Shown: positions 1 to 5,914 of the stretch, one piece after another
Layout: each line of letters opens with the position of its first letter
Numbering within the stretch: position 1 is the stretch's first letter
NCBI GenBank assembly: GCA_947003675.1
Contig: CAMQPJ010000072.1
Location: forward strand, 1-6,559
DNA: 6,559 nucleotides
Source: an uncultured Collinsella sp.
GTDB lineage: Bacteria; Actinomycetota; Coriobacteriia; Coriobacteriales; Coriobacteriaceae
Reading direction: 5' to 3'
The notes under the pieces: generated by a model
The model's database searches: none
Seen by the model: only the letters and a program-made list of their open reading frames with translations
What the model was told of the DNA's origin: nothing
Made by a program: the position numbers and the translations under genes

Positions 1-2
1 GT

Positions 3-7
3 TCCTT
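3..7 (-). promoter_or_regulatory. Putative ribosome binding site of the off-window gene
   Basis: AAGGA on the minus strand at the left edge. A start codon would be expected a few bases beyond position 1, so this is only suggestive; rpsT is the expected gene. Confidence 0.35.
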
Positions 8-52
8 GCAAAAAATGTATGACACCTCTGAGACACGGTGAGGTCATGCAAG
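5..52 (-). promoter_or_regulatory. Structured leader with nested inverted repeats
   Basis: Downstream of the -10 element, CTTGCA (47-52) is complementary to TGCAAG (5-10), and inside this TGAC (43-46) pairs with GTCA (20-23) and CTC (40-42) with GAG (26-28), leaving a two-base bulge and an 11-base loop. An alternative inner pairing of ACC with GGT exists. A run of six U (11-15 plus position 10) follows the inner hairpin. The outer arm overlaps the putative ribosome binding site, so the fold could mask it. Alternatively the inner hairpin with the U-run is a weak terminator or attenuator. Confidence 0.4.
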
Positions 53-57
53 CGCTT

Positions 58-66
58 ACTATAGCA
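58..66 (-). promoter_or_regulatory. Candidate extended -10 promoter for a gene beyond the left edge
   Basis: The minus strand reads TGC followed by TATAGT (58-63), an extended -10 element (TGnTATAAT-like). No good -35 is found at the usual distance; an ATCTC-AAA-GAGAT inverted repeat (73-85) lies at the -20 to -35 zone instead. Transcription would start near 51 and the transcript would leave the window at its left edge. The expected next gene is rpsT, by the common neighbourhood of holA; the gene itself is not visible. Confidence 0.45.
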
Positions 67-115
67 CGCTCCATCTCAAAGAGATAGAACGAATTTGCCA
101 AAAAGGCAGGTATCA

Positions 116-1078
116 TCACGATTTTCTCAAGATGTTCGTAATCCAGAGCAAAAATGCGGTCTCCGAATCGGCCGAGCCCTTGAGTGCGAGCTCCACATCG
201 ACCGCGCCCTCGAGCGCAGCGACAAGCTCCGCCATAGAAAAGCGGCGCGCCCAGGTCAGATGATTCTTGACCTGCCAGGACTGGAGCTTGAGCGTTGCGG
301 CAAGCTCGCGACCTTGCCCGCGCGCATCGAGGGCCTTGGCAACGATCAGCTCGCGGATGCGTCCGCACAGCAGGGTGTAGGTCCACACATAGCTCTTGGC
401 GGGAAGAAGGTTAAACAGCTCGAGTGAACGGCGCATATCGCGGGCCGAGACCGCATTGAGAAAGTCCCAAGGTTGGACCTCGGCCGTGCGCACGATCCAG
501 CGCTCCACATCAGCAAGCTCAATCTGAGGCGCTTCGACCATCTGGGCAAGCTTTGCCAAGTCGTTGTCGAGCATACGGGTGTTTTCGCCCGAGCGTGAGA
601 CGAGCTCCTCAGCGGCTGCCGTGGAGATGGACTTACCGTGTTGCGTCGCCATCTGCTGCACGCGACGCGGCAGCTCCCAGCGTTTGGTGCCCGAACAGTC
701 AATCACCGCCTTCTTATCGATCTTGGCGATCGCCTTATATAGGCGCGTGTTCTTGGCAAGCGAATCGGCGATGATCAGGCAGACGGTCGTGGGGCTGGGA
801 CTCGCCAGATATTCGACGAGCGGCTCTGAGACCGCCTTGGCGAGCTTTGAGCATCCATCGAGGATTACCAGGCGAAACTCGCTGCCCATGGGAAAGGTGT
901 TGAGCGAGCCGATAATCGATTCGATATCGGGGTCTTTGGACATGTCGCGCTCGTCGAGGTTGAACTCGACCATGCCCGACTTTTCCAGACGTGCCTTCAT
1001 GCGCGAGACAGCGTGGTCACGTTTGACTCCGTCGGTACCGACGATCAGATATGCCGGCAACAGCCCGGTTTCGGACAT
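116..1078 (-). CDS. holA: DNA polymerase III delta subunit (clamp loader)
   Basis: HolA is the delta subunit of the clamp loader, which opens the beta sliding clamp and loads it on primed DNA. The 320-residue product has the length and pattern of the family: an N-terminal domain beginning YLIVGTDGVKRDHAV (10-24) with FNLDERDM (39-46) and FRLVILDG (68-75), a middle domain with LVSRSGENTRMLDNDLAKLAQMV (159-181, read in two parts, matching the conserved GxxxxxLxxELxKL pattern), and a C-terminal helical domain from about 200 (PWDFLNAVSARD, 203-214; DVELALKGS, 294-302). No Walker A motif is seen, as expected for delta. Start at 1078 is set by the strong purine-rich site upstream. The gene follows comEC after 79 bases, as in many bacteria where comEC-holA-rpsT are adjacent. 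No terminator is evident after its TGA. Confidence 0.93.
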   Translation of the reverse strand: MSETGLLPAYLIVGTDGVKRDHAVSRMKARLEKSGMVEFNLDERDMSKDPDIESIIGSLNTFPMGSEFRLVILDGCSKLAKAVSEPLVEYLASPSPTTVCLIIADSLAKNTRLYKAIAKIDKKAVIDCSGTKRWELPRRVQQMATQHGKSISTAAAEELVSRSGENTRMLDNDLAKLAQMVEAPQIELADVERWIVRTAEVQPWDFLNAVSARDMRRSLELFNLLPAKSYVWTYTLLCGRIRELIVAKALDARGQGRELAATLKLQSWQVKNHLTWARRFSMAELVAALEGAVDVELALKGSADSETAFLLWITNILRKS

Positions 1079-1082
1079 CGCG

Positions 1083-1093
1083 CTCCCCCTCTC
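1083..1093 (-). promoter_or_regulatory. Ribosome binding site deciding the holA start
   Basis: GAGAGGGGGAG on the minus strand ends about 4 bases before ATG at 1078. The upstream in-frame ATG at 1105 has no comparable purine-rich site, so 1078 is preferred. Confidence 0.7.
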
Positions 1094-1119
1094 GCAAGCT
1101 CCCATTTTCGTACCGTGTC

Positions 1120-1149
1120 ATTTTAGCCCAGGGTCCCACCGCGCGCCAA
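1120..1149 (-). promoter_or_regulatory. Candidate housekeeping promoter for holA
   Basis: Between comEC and holA the minus strand reads TTGGCG (1144-1149), an 18-base spacer, then TAAAAT (1120-1125). Transcription would begin near 1113, giving a leader of about 35 bases before the holA start. It could let holA, an essential gene, be expressed independently of the competence genes. This rests on a pattern match only. Confidence 0.4.
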
Positions 1150-1157
1150 CGATGTCA

Positions 1158-3461
1158 TCACGACCGCTGGCATCGCATCGTAAAGCCCTTCGTGGTCGGC
1201 GTGATGGTGATATCGCCGTGTTCGATGGTGCATGCGAACGCACCACCGGCAGCTCGAACCGCATCCACGCACTCGTCGCTGGGATGACCGTATCGATTTC
1301 CTTCGCCGGCGCTTGCAATGGAAAGCTCGGGCTGCAAGATACCGAGCAGGTCGCCGTCGACCGAAACCTTCGAGCCGTGATGCCCTAACTTGAGCACATC
1401 GATATCCCCCACCTCCTGCACAAACTCACGTTCCTGGTCAAGCTCGGCGTCGCCGGTCAGCAGCATACGCAAGTGCTTTCCTTCCTGCGCAAAGGTGAGC
1501 AGCAAGACAAGCGAGTCCTCGTTCCCCTCTCCATCCACAGAATCTAACGGCCACATCACGCGGGCGCGAAACGCACCGATGTCGAGGGCATCTCCCCGCC
1601 TCACCTGGCGATATGAAACGCCGGGGCGGTTTAGAACCTGCGCAGGCGCATCCTCGAGCGCGTCGGCCGCCACGGCTATGGTCCCAACCGAAAACTGTTC
1701 CAGAACTGCAGGCAGGCCGCCCCAATGGTCCTCGTCCCAATGCGTTACAAAGACGGCATCGATATGGTGGACGTTGTTGCGAACCAACGCCGCCACCACG
1801 CGCTCGTCGAGCCCGCAGTCGACAAGCGCCACGGTACTGCCCTGACGAACCAAAATCGCATCGGCCTGGCCAACATCGAGGACCGTCACCGAAGGCGGAG
1901 CAAATCGATCCCAGTAGACGTACGGAATCCCCGCAAGAAGCGCCAGGCAGACTAGCCCAGCAGCCATAGGCTGTGCCTGCGGGCGCGGCCACCAGACCAA
2001 GAGAACCAGCAGCGCCAATGGCACCACGTAAATCCAGAACGTATCGGGCGGCACACTCACGGATGCACCCGGCACGGCGGCAAACAGCTGCTCAAAGAAC
2101 AGTGCGCACCGGGCGGAAATCATGGGTACGACGAGCGCCCAAGCCTGCAACGGCGCCACGAGCGAAAAGGGGACCAGCACAATCGACACAGCGAGCAGTA
2201 CACTCACCACCGGACCGATGAACGCATTTGCCAGCGGAGCAATGAGCGAGAACGTACCGAAGGCGGGAATGGTGATGGGGAACGTCGCCAACTGCGAGCA
2301 CAGTGTGACGGAAAGCATGCCGGCAATGCCCGTCGGCACACCCAGCTCTCCCAATGCGTAGGTGGCGTACGGGCAAAAGCACAGGATGGCAAAGACGCTG
2401 ACACATGAAAGCTGAAAGCCCATCTCGAACAGTACCGTCGGCCGCAGTAGCACAAAGATGGACACGGTTACGAAGAGTGCCGAAAGGCCGTGCCGGCGAC
2501 GCCCCGCGCCGTTTACGACAAGCGTCGCAAAGACCATACAGCACGCGCGCACGGCCGAGGGCGAGGCGCCCGTAAAGGCAGCGTAGCCCACAAGCGTTAT
2601 CGCCAATATCGCCCGCTGAAGACCACGTGAGCACCGGGTCTTTTGCAAGACACCCTCGATTACAAACCCCACGATAGCCAAATGGCTGCCCGAGACGGCG
2701 ATAAGATGCGCCGTTCCCGTCACCGAAAACCAGTCGCCCGCCGGCTGGGCGCGCAGCTCGGCCGAACGACCGCAGACGACACCGGCGATGAGCGCACGCG
2801 CCGGGTCGGTCGCAGGCGCGATGGACCCAAGCAGCCCATTTCGCAGTCGAAGCAGCGGCCCCGGAGAACCCTCATCGACCGACAAAATCCGAACGGCTTT
2901 AACCTTGCGTACCTCGCCTCGGAGCACGCGCGATCGTCCATACTCATCGTTCTCAAAACGTGAAACACGACCGATAACACGCACGTGCGCCCCGACCTTG
3001 AGCTCGTGGTCGCACGAAAGGCGGACCGTTGTCAAGTTCTTACCGTCCGCGCGTACCTGGCAGGTATAGGAATACACGTCGTCGTTAATGAATGGATCGT
3101 TCTGCACGACAAACTCGAGGCTACTTGCCGCTCGACCGTCGAGCACCTTTGAGGCGCTTAGCGCGCCCACAGTCCACCACGCCGAGACGACCACTCCCGC
3201 CACGAGACCGACGGACGCGGCATACAGCCACCGCTTCAAGGGGGCAAGCCGCGCACAAGATTGAGCCAGCACAACAAATACCGTCGCCGCAACGGGAATG
3301 GCCCATAGCGGCCCGACAGCCGGCGCCCGCTCCCTCAGCAGCGCATCAGCGGCCATGTTGAGCACCAAGACGCAGCTCATGCACATGCCGGCACACAGGG
3401 CCATCGTCCAAGGAATCAGGGGCCGCGGAGGCATCACATGCTCGCGCTCGCGCACATTCAT
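1158..3461 (-). CDS. comEC: ComEC/Rec2 DNA uptake channel with metallo-beta-lactamase domain
   Basis: ComEC is the polytopic membrane channel that carries single-stranded DNA into the cytoplasm in natural transformation. The 767-residue protein is full length. It has three N-terminal membrane segments (about 15-100), an OB-like extracytoplasmic region of the DUF4131 type (about 110-195), the multi-helix Competence domain (about 215-490; GTAHLIAVSGSHLAIV near 249-264), and a C-terminal metallo-beta-lactamase domain (about 523-767), the proposed nuclease that degrades the non-entering strand. The latter keeps VLDVGQADA (527-535), THWDEDHWGG (573-582), LLTGDAE (667-673) and LGHHGS (692-697), so metal-binding residues look intact. 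ATG at 3461 is chosen because it overlaps the comEA TGA as ATGA; a TTG at 3473 or an ATG at 3422 are alternatives. Whether the organism is naturally transformable cannot be told from this window. Confidence 0.95.
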   Translation of the reverse strand: MNVREREHVMPPRPLIPWTMALCAGMCMSCVLVLNMAADALLRERAPAVGPLWAIPVAATVFVVLAQSCARLAPLKRWLYAASVGLVAGVVVSAWWTVGALSASKVLDGRAASSLEFVVQNDPFINDDVYSYTCQVRADGKNLTTVRLSCDHELKVGAHVRVIGRVSRFENDEYGRSRVLRGEVRKVKAVRILSVDEGSPGPLLRLRNGLLGSIAPATDPARALIAGVVCGRSAELRAQPAGDWFSVTGTAHLIAVSGSHLAIVGFVIEGVLQKTRCSRGLQRAILAITLVGYAAFTGASPSAVRACCMVFATLVVNGAGRRRHGLSALFVTVSIFVLLRPTVLFEMGFQLSCVSVFAILCFCPYATYALGELGVPTGIAGMLSVTLCSQLATFPITIPAFGTFSLIAPLANAFIGPVVSVLLAVSIVLVPFSLVAPLQAWALVVPMISARCALFFEQLFAAVPGASVSVPPDTFWIYVVPLALLVLLVWWPRPQAQPMAAGLVCLALLAGIPYVYWDRFAPPSVTVLDVGQADAILVRQGSTVALVDCGLDERVVAALVRNNVHHIDAVFVTHWDEDHWGGLPAVLEQFSVGTIAVAADALEDAPAQVLNRPGVSYRQVRRGDALDIGAFRARVMWPLDSVDGEGNEDSLVLLLTFAQEGKHLRMLLTGDAELDQEREFVQEVGDIDVLKLGHHGSKVSVDGDLLGILQPELSIASAGEGNRYGHPSDECVDAVRAAGGAFACTIEHGDITITPTTKGFTMRCQRS

Positions 3462-4168
3462 ATGCAAATGCAATCTTTGATCTTGGCGAACTTCTTCTCG
3501 CCGATGCCCGAGACCCGCATCAGGTCTTCAATCGAGGTAAATGGCCCGTTTTGCGTTCGCTCATCGATAATCGACTGGGCCATGGAGGGACCGACGCCGG
3601 AGAGCGTCTGCAGTTCGGCGGCGTTCGCCGTATTGATATTTACCAGATTGCTCACGACGGATGCACTGGCAGACGCCTCACCGGGTCCAGATCCAGCGAC
3701 GTCGCTAACCGTCTGCTGCTCTCCTACGTGCGGCACATAAATCTTCTGTCCGTCGACTACTCTAGAAGCTCGATTAAGGCCCGCGACATCGGCCTCGGGC
3801 GTAAGCCCGCCGGCAGCATCAATCGCCTGTGCCACGCGTGCGCCTTCCCGCAGGCGATAGACGCCCGGCGTCACCACGGCCCCGCCAACATCGACATAGA
3901 CCTCACTGGCCGCACTTGCCCTTTTCGAATCACTCGAAGGATCGCCATCATCAGAAGCGTCCTCAGAACCCGTATCCGCCCGCTCAACCGACGTGGCATC
4001 ACGCTCAAACGTCACCCCATCGGATTCGCCGCCCAGCGTTGCCATCGCCAACCCACTCGCCATCGCAATAACGACGAGCATCGCCACGACCACCGCCTTG
4101 CGCTCGAGCAGCTTTCCCGCCCAGCGATCCATTCGTTTGACCCGTTCGTGTTGTTCGCGCTGTGCCAT
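3458..4168 (-). CDS. comEA: ComEA family DNA receptor (SLBB plus helix-hairpin-helix)
   Basis: ComEA is the membrane-anchored receptor that binds incoming double-stranded DNA on the outer face of the cytoplasmic membrane and passes it to ComEC during natural transformation. The 236-residue product has a basic N-terminus, one membrane segment (about 24-46, AVVVAMLVVIAMASGLAMA), an acidic Ser/Asp-rich linker (about 48-88), an SLBB domain (about 89-147, VYVDVGGAVVTPGVYRL to GQKIYVP), a small-residue linker, and a C-terminal helix-hairpin-helix DNA-binding domain (about 175-236; NINTANAAELQTLSGVGPSMAQ and VSGIGEKKFAKI). This is the usual Gram-positive architecture. ATG at 4168 is chosen because GGGAGG lies 8 bases upstream. 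The protein ends in KDCICI, with two cysteines predicted to be outside the cell. Its TGA overlaps the comEC ATG as ATGA. The comEA-comEC pairing supports the call. Confidence 0.93.
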   Translation of the reverse strand: MAQREQHERVKRMDRWAGKLLERKAVVVAMLVVIAMASGLAMATLGGESDGVTFERDATSVERADTGSEDASDDGDPSSDSKRASAASEVYVDVGGAVVTPGVYRLREGARVAQAIDAAGGLTPEADVAGLNRASRVVDGQKIYVPHVGEQQTVSDVAGSGPGEASASASVVSNLVNINTANAAELQTLSGVGPSMAQSIIDERTQNGPFTSIEDLMRVSGIGEKKFAKIKDCICI

Positions 4169-4176
4169 AGCAAACA

Positions 4177-4182
4177 CCTCCC
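4177..4182 (-). promoter_or_regulatory. Ribosome binding site deciding the comEA start
   Basis: GGGAGG on the minus strand lies 8 bases before ATG at 4168. It touches the alternative GTG at 4177, which therefore cannot be the start served by this site. It fixes the comEA start three codons inside the longest open frame. Confidence 0.8.
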
Positions 4183-4241
4183 AACACTATCGTGTCAGGC
4201 GAAAGGGGTCGCAGCGCCCGAGTTCGCACATCGTCGCTCAC

Positions 4242-4268
4242 GGTCAAACCAAAACCTGACCAAAACCT
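4242..4268 (-). repeat. Tandem 10-base repeat with overlapping inverted repeat upstream of comEA
   Basis: On the minus strand AGGTTTTGGT occurs twice (4259-4268 and 4248-4257) with a period of 11 bases, close to one helical turn. Overlapping it, GGTCA and TGACC form 5-base inverted arms spaced by 10 bases (4242-4261). It sits about 75-100 bases upstream of the comEA start. The repeats are directly visible; a role as regulator binding site is inference. Confidence 0.55.
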
Positions 4269-4339
4269 TGCGGAAAAGTGTCCATTTATTCAGGTACGCG
4301 TCGTTAAATGAACAATTTGGAAGCAAACACCCAGGTAGC

Positions 4340-4372
4340 AAAAGGCCGACGATGCAATTACATCGCCGGCCT
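4340..4372 (-). terminator. Intrinsic terminator of the gmk-rpoZ-thiI transcript
   Basis: Starting 10 bases beyond the thiI stop, the minus strand forms an 11-bp stem: GGCCGGCGATG, a 6-base loop (TAATTG), then CATCGTCGGCC, with one G-U wobble in the RNA and a further A-T pair possible at the base. TTTT follows at once (4340-4343). The U-run is short but the stem is strong. The G-U pair exists only in the minus-strand RNA (it is an A-C mismatch on the plus strand), and the plus strand has no T-run on the other side, so this works in one direction. It separates the thiI operon from comEA. Confidence 0.85.
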
Positions 4373-4382
4373 ATGCAAGCAA

Positions 4383-5627
4383 TTATTCGTGATCCTGGTA
4401 AATCTCACGCGGAGCGAGCTCCGAATGTTTGCGTTTTAAGGTCTTGGGGGCCTTATACGTGTTGCTGCCAAAATCGATATACTCGGTCTGTTTGAGCAGG
4501 CGCTCGATCATCTCCTCGTGATCGAACAGCTCCCAGGCCTCATGCACGGCATCGAGCTTGGCATGCGTCTCGGGACGACGCGGCATAAAGAGCGTGCAGC
4601 AATCGGGCGCCGCCTCGGTCGAGATATCAAACGTTCCGATCTCCTGGGCACGTGCGATGATCTCCTGCTTATCAGAACCAATGAGCGGACGGAACACGGG
4701 AATCTTCACGGCCTCGTTGACGGCCATGATGTTCTCGAGCGTCTGGGAGGCAACCTGACCAAGCGACTCGCCCGTCACAATGGCCTTGGCGCCCTCGATA
4801 TGCGCGATGCGCTCAGCAACCGAATACATAATGCGGCGATACATGATGACACGCAGGTTGCTGGGGCAGGTCACCGAAATCTCGCGCTGGCAGTCACCAA
4901 ACGGCACGACATACAGACGGCCGATCTGGACACCCGGCTCAAGGGCGCGAATGATATCCTGCACTAGATACTCGCTGGTATCTGGCGTCTGCGGACGACC
5001 GGAAAAATGCACCGGCACGCACACGGCTCCGCGACGCGCGAGCATCCAGGTCGCCACCGGCGAGTCGATACCCGATGACAGAAGCGTCACGACCTTGCCG
5101 GCAGAACCCACCGGCAGACCGCCCACGCCGCGCTCGGAGCGCGCGTACACGTAAACGCTGCCCTGAACAACCAGCACGTGCACCATCGCGTCGGGGTCGT
5201 GCATCTGGACCTTTTTATCGGGGAACGCCTCGCACAGCACCTCACCAACCTGTCGATTGATATCAATCGAGGTGAGTTCGTAATCGGTGTTAGAACGCTT
5301 GGCATGTACCTTAAACGAGTCGAAGGGGCCAAACTCACGCAGCGCCTTTACAGCCGCCGCGCAGTACTCCTGCGGGTCGCGATTGGTGTGATAGGCCAGG
5401 GAAACACGAGCAACGCCGGGCACGGTGCGGATAACGCGCGCCGCCTCGTCGGCCTGATGCTCGTTAAAGGTCACGAGGATATAACCGGAAATTCGAGACA
5501 CGGCGTTCACGGAAAAGGCGGCCAAAGCCGCCTTAATGTTATCCATGAGGATATGCTCAAAATGTGCGCGGTTCTTGCCCTTCAGTCCAACCTCGTGATA
5601 GTGGACCAGGCAGACGCGAGCTGCCAT
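4383..5627 (-). CDS. thiI: tRNA 4-thiouridine synthase ThiI, short form without rhodanese domain
   Basis: ThiI adenylates uridine 8 of tRNA and replaces its oxygen with sulfur to give s4U; in some bacteria it also supplies sulfur for the thiamine thiazole. The 414-residue protein has the N-terminal ferredoxin-like region (HEVGLKGKNR, 11-20), a THUMP RNA-binding domain (about 60-165), and the PP-loop ATPase domain. The PP-loop reads SSGIDSP (184-190), where SGGxDS is more usual. VTGESLGQVASQTLENI (284-300) and PDCCTLFMPRRPETH (341-355) are typical of the family. No C-terminal rhodanese domain is present, as in many Gram-positive and archaeal forms. That makes a tRNA role more likely than thiazole synthesis, an inference. 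Additional cysteines occur at 246 and 254. ATG at 5627 directly follows the rpoZ TAA, so reinitiation is likely. The partner cysteine desulfurase is not in the window. Confidence 0.95.
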   Translation of the reverse strand: MAARVCLVHYHEVGLKGKNRAHFEHILMDNIKAALAAFSVNAVSRISGYILVTFNEHQADEAARVIRTVPGVARVSLAYHTNRDPQEYCAAAVKALREFGPFDSFKVHAKRSNTDYELTSIDINRQVGEVLCEAFPDKKVQMHDPDAMVHVLVVQGSVYVYARSERGVGGLPVGSAGKVVTLLSSGIDSPVATWMLARRGAVCVPVHFSGRPQTPDTSEYLVQDIIRALEPGVQIGRLYVVPFGDCQREISVTCPSNLRVIMYRRIMYSVAERIAHIEGAKAIVTGESLGQVASQTLENIMAVNEAVKIPVFRPLIGSDKQEIIARAQEIGTFDISTEAAPDCCTLFMPRRPETHAKLDAVHEAWELFDHEEMIERLLKQTEYIDFGSNTYKAPKTLKRKHSELAPREIYQDHE

Positions 5628-5909
5628 TTAGGCTTCAGCAACCTTGTGGCCGAGCGCCTTCTCGTAACGGGCCTCATCGTAGGAGATATCGCCGTCGACG
5701 ATCTCGTCCATAGCCATCGAAATGGTATCGGCACCCGAGAGCGCGATGGTGATGTCATCGACATCCTGGACGGCAAGCACACGATTGTGCTGGCCACGCA
5801 GCATGCTATTGATATCGCAGGCGCGCTTGGAGGCAAGCGAAGCGAGCAGGAAGCGGTTGTGATCGGTCTTCTCCAGAAGATCGTCAATGCAAGGCTTTAC
5901 AACGGACAC
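5628..5909 (-). CDS. rpoZ: DNA-directed RNA polymerase omega subunit
   Basis: Omega is the small subunit that helps beta-prime fold and join core RNA polymerase. The 93-residue product carries the family signature: NRF (18-20), LASLASKRACDIN (22-34, the equivalent of the AxxRAxQI helix), and ISMAMDEIVDGDI (63-75, the equivalent of the IALEEIxxGxI helix). The stretch between these two helices (about residues 35-62) is roughly a dozen residues longer than in E. coli omega as I recall it. The start is GTG, 5 bases after the gmk stop. The TAA stop is followed directly by the thiI ATG with no gap. Gene order mIHF-gmk-rpoZ supports the call. Omega can be annotated poorly because it is small, but here motif and context agree. 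Confidence 0.93.
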   Translation of the reverse strand: MSVVKPCIDDLLEKTDHNRFLLASLASKRACDINSMLRGQHNRVLAVQDVDDITIALSGADTISMAMDEIVDGDISYDEARYEKALGHKVAEA

Positions 5910-5914
5910 GGACC

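Larger units (their letters stand above)
4169..4339 (-). other. Leader and presumed promoter region of comEA-comEC
   Basis: About 170 bases between the thiI terminator and the comEA ATG hold no gene. A promoter is expected here because the terminator should block read-through. I see no convincing -35/-10 pair. A TTGACC (4242-4247) has no good -10 at 17 bases, and the AT-rich stretch near 4285-4320 contains only poor matches. An operator-like repeat lies at 4242-4268 and the ribosome binding site at 4177-4182. A non-housekeeping sigma factor or an activated promoter is possible, but that is inference. Confidence 0.5.

Noticed and set aside
95..112. TGCC-AAAAA-GGCA hairpin just after holA as a terminator.
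   Set aside because: Only a 4-bp stem with the T-run in the loop rather than after the stem on the minus strand.
1079..1105. ATG at 1105 as holA start.
   Set aside because: No Shine-Dalgarno sequence precedes it, while a strong one precedes ATG at 1078, and the extra nine residues do not resemble the family.
564..1388. A 274-codon open frame on the plus strand.
   Set aside because: Antisense to holA and the comEC end, both well supported; no domain pattern recognised.
3462..3473. TTG at 3473 as comEC start.
   Set aside because: It lies further into comEA without a ribosome binding site, whereas ATG at 3461 forms the common ATGA stop-start overlap. An ATG at 3422 is possible but has no better ribosome binding site.
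4169..4177. GTG at 4177 as comEA start.
   Set aside because: It overlaps the GGGAGG ribosome binding site, which is ideally spaced for ATG at 4168.
4219..4247. TTGACC (4242-4247) as the -35 of a comEA promoter.
   Set aside because: The -10 position 17 bases on reads AACTCG, far from TATAAT; other spacings are no better.
3551..4495. A 314-codon open frame on the plus strand.
   Set aside because: It runs antisense across comEA, the leader, the thiI terminator and the end of thiI. The composition (rich in Arg, His, Ser) and lack of any recognisable motif fit a GC-rich shadow frame.
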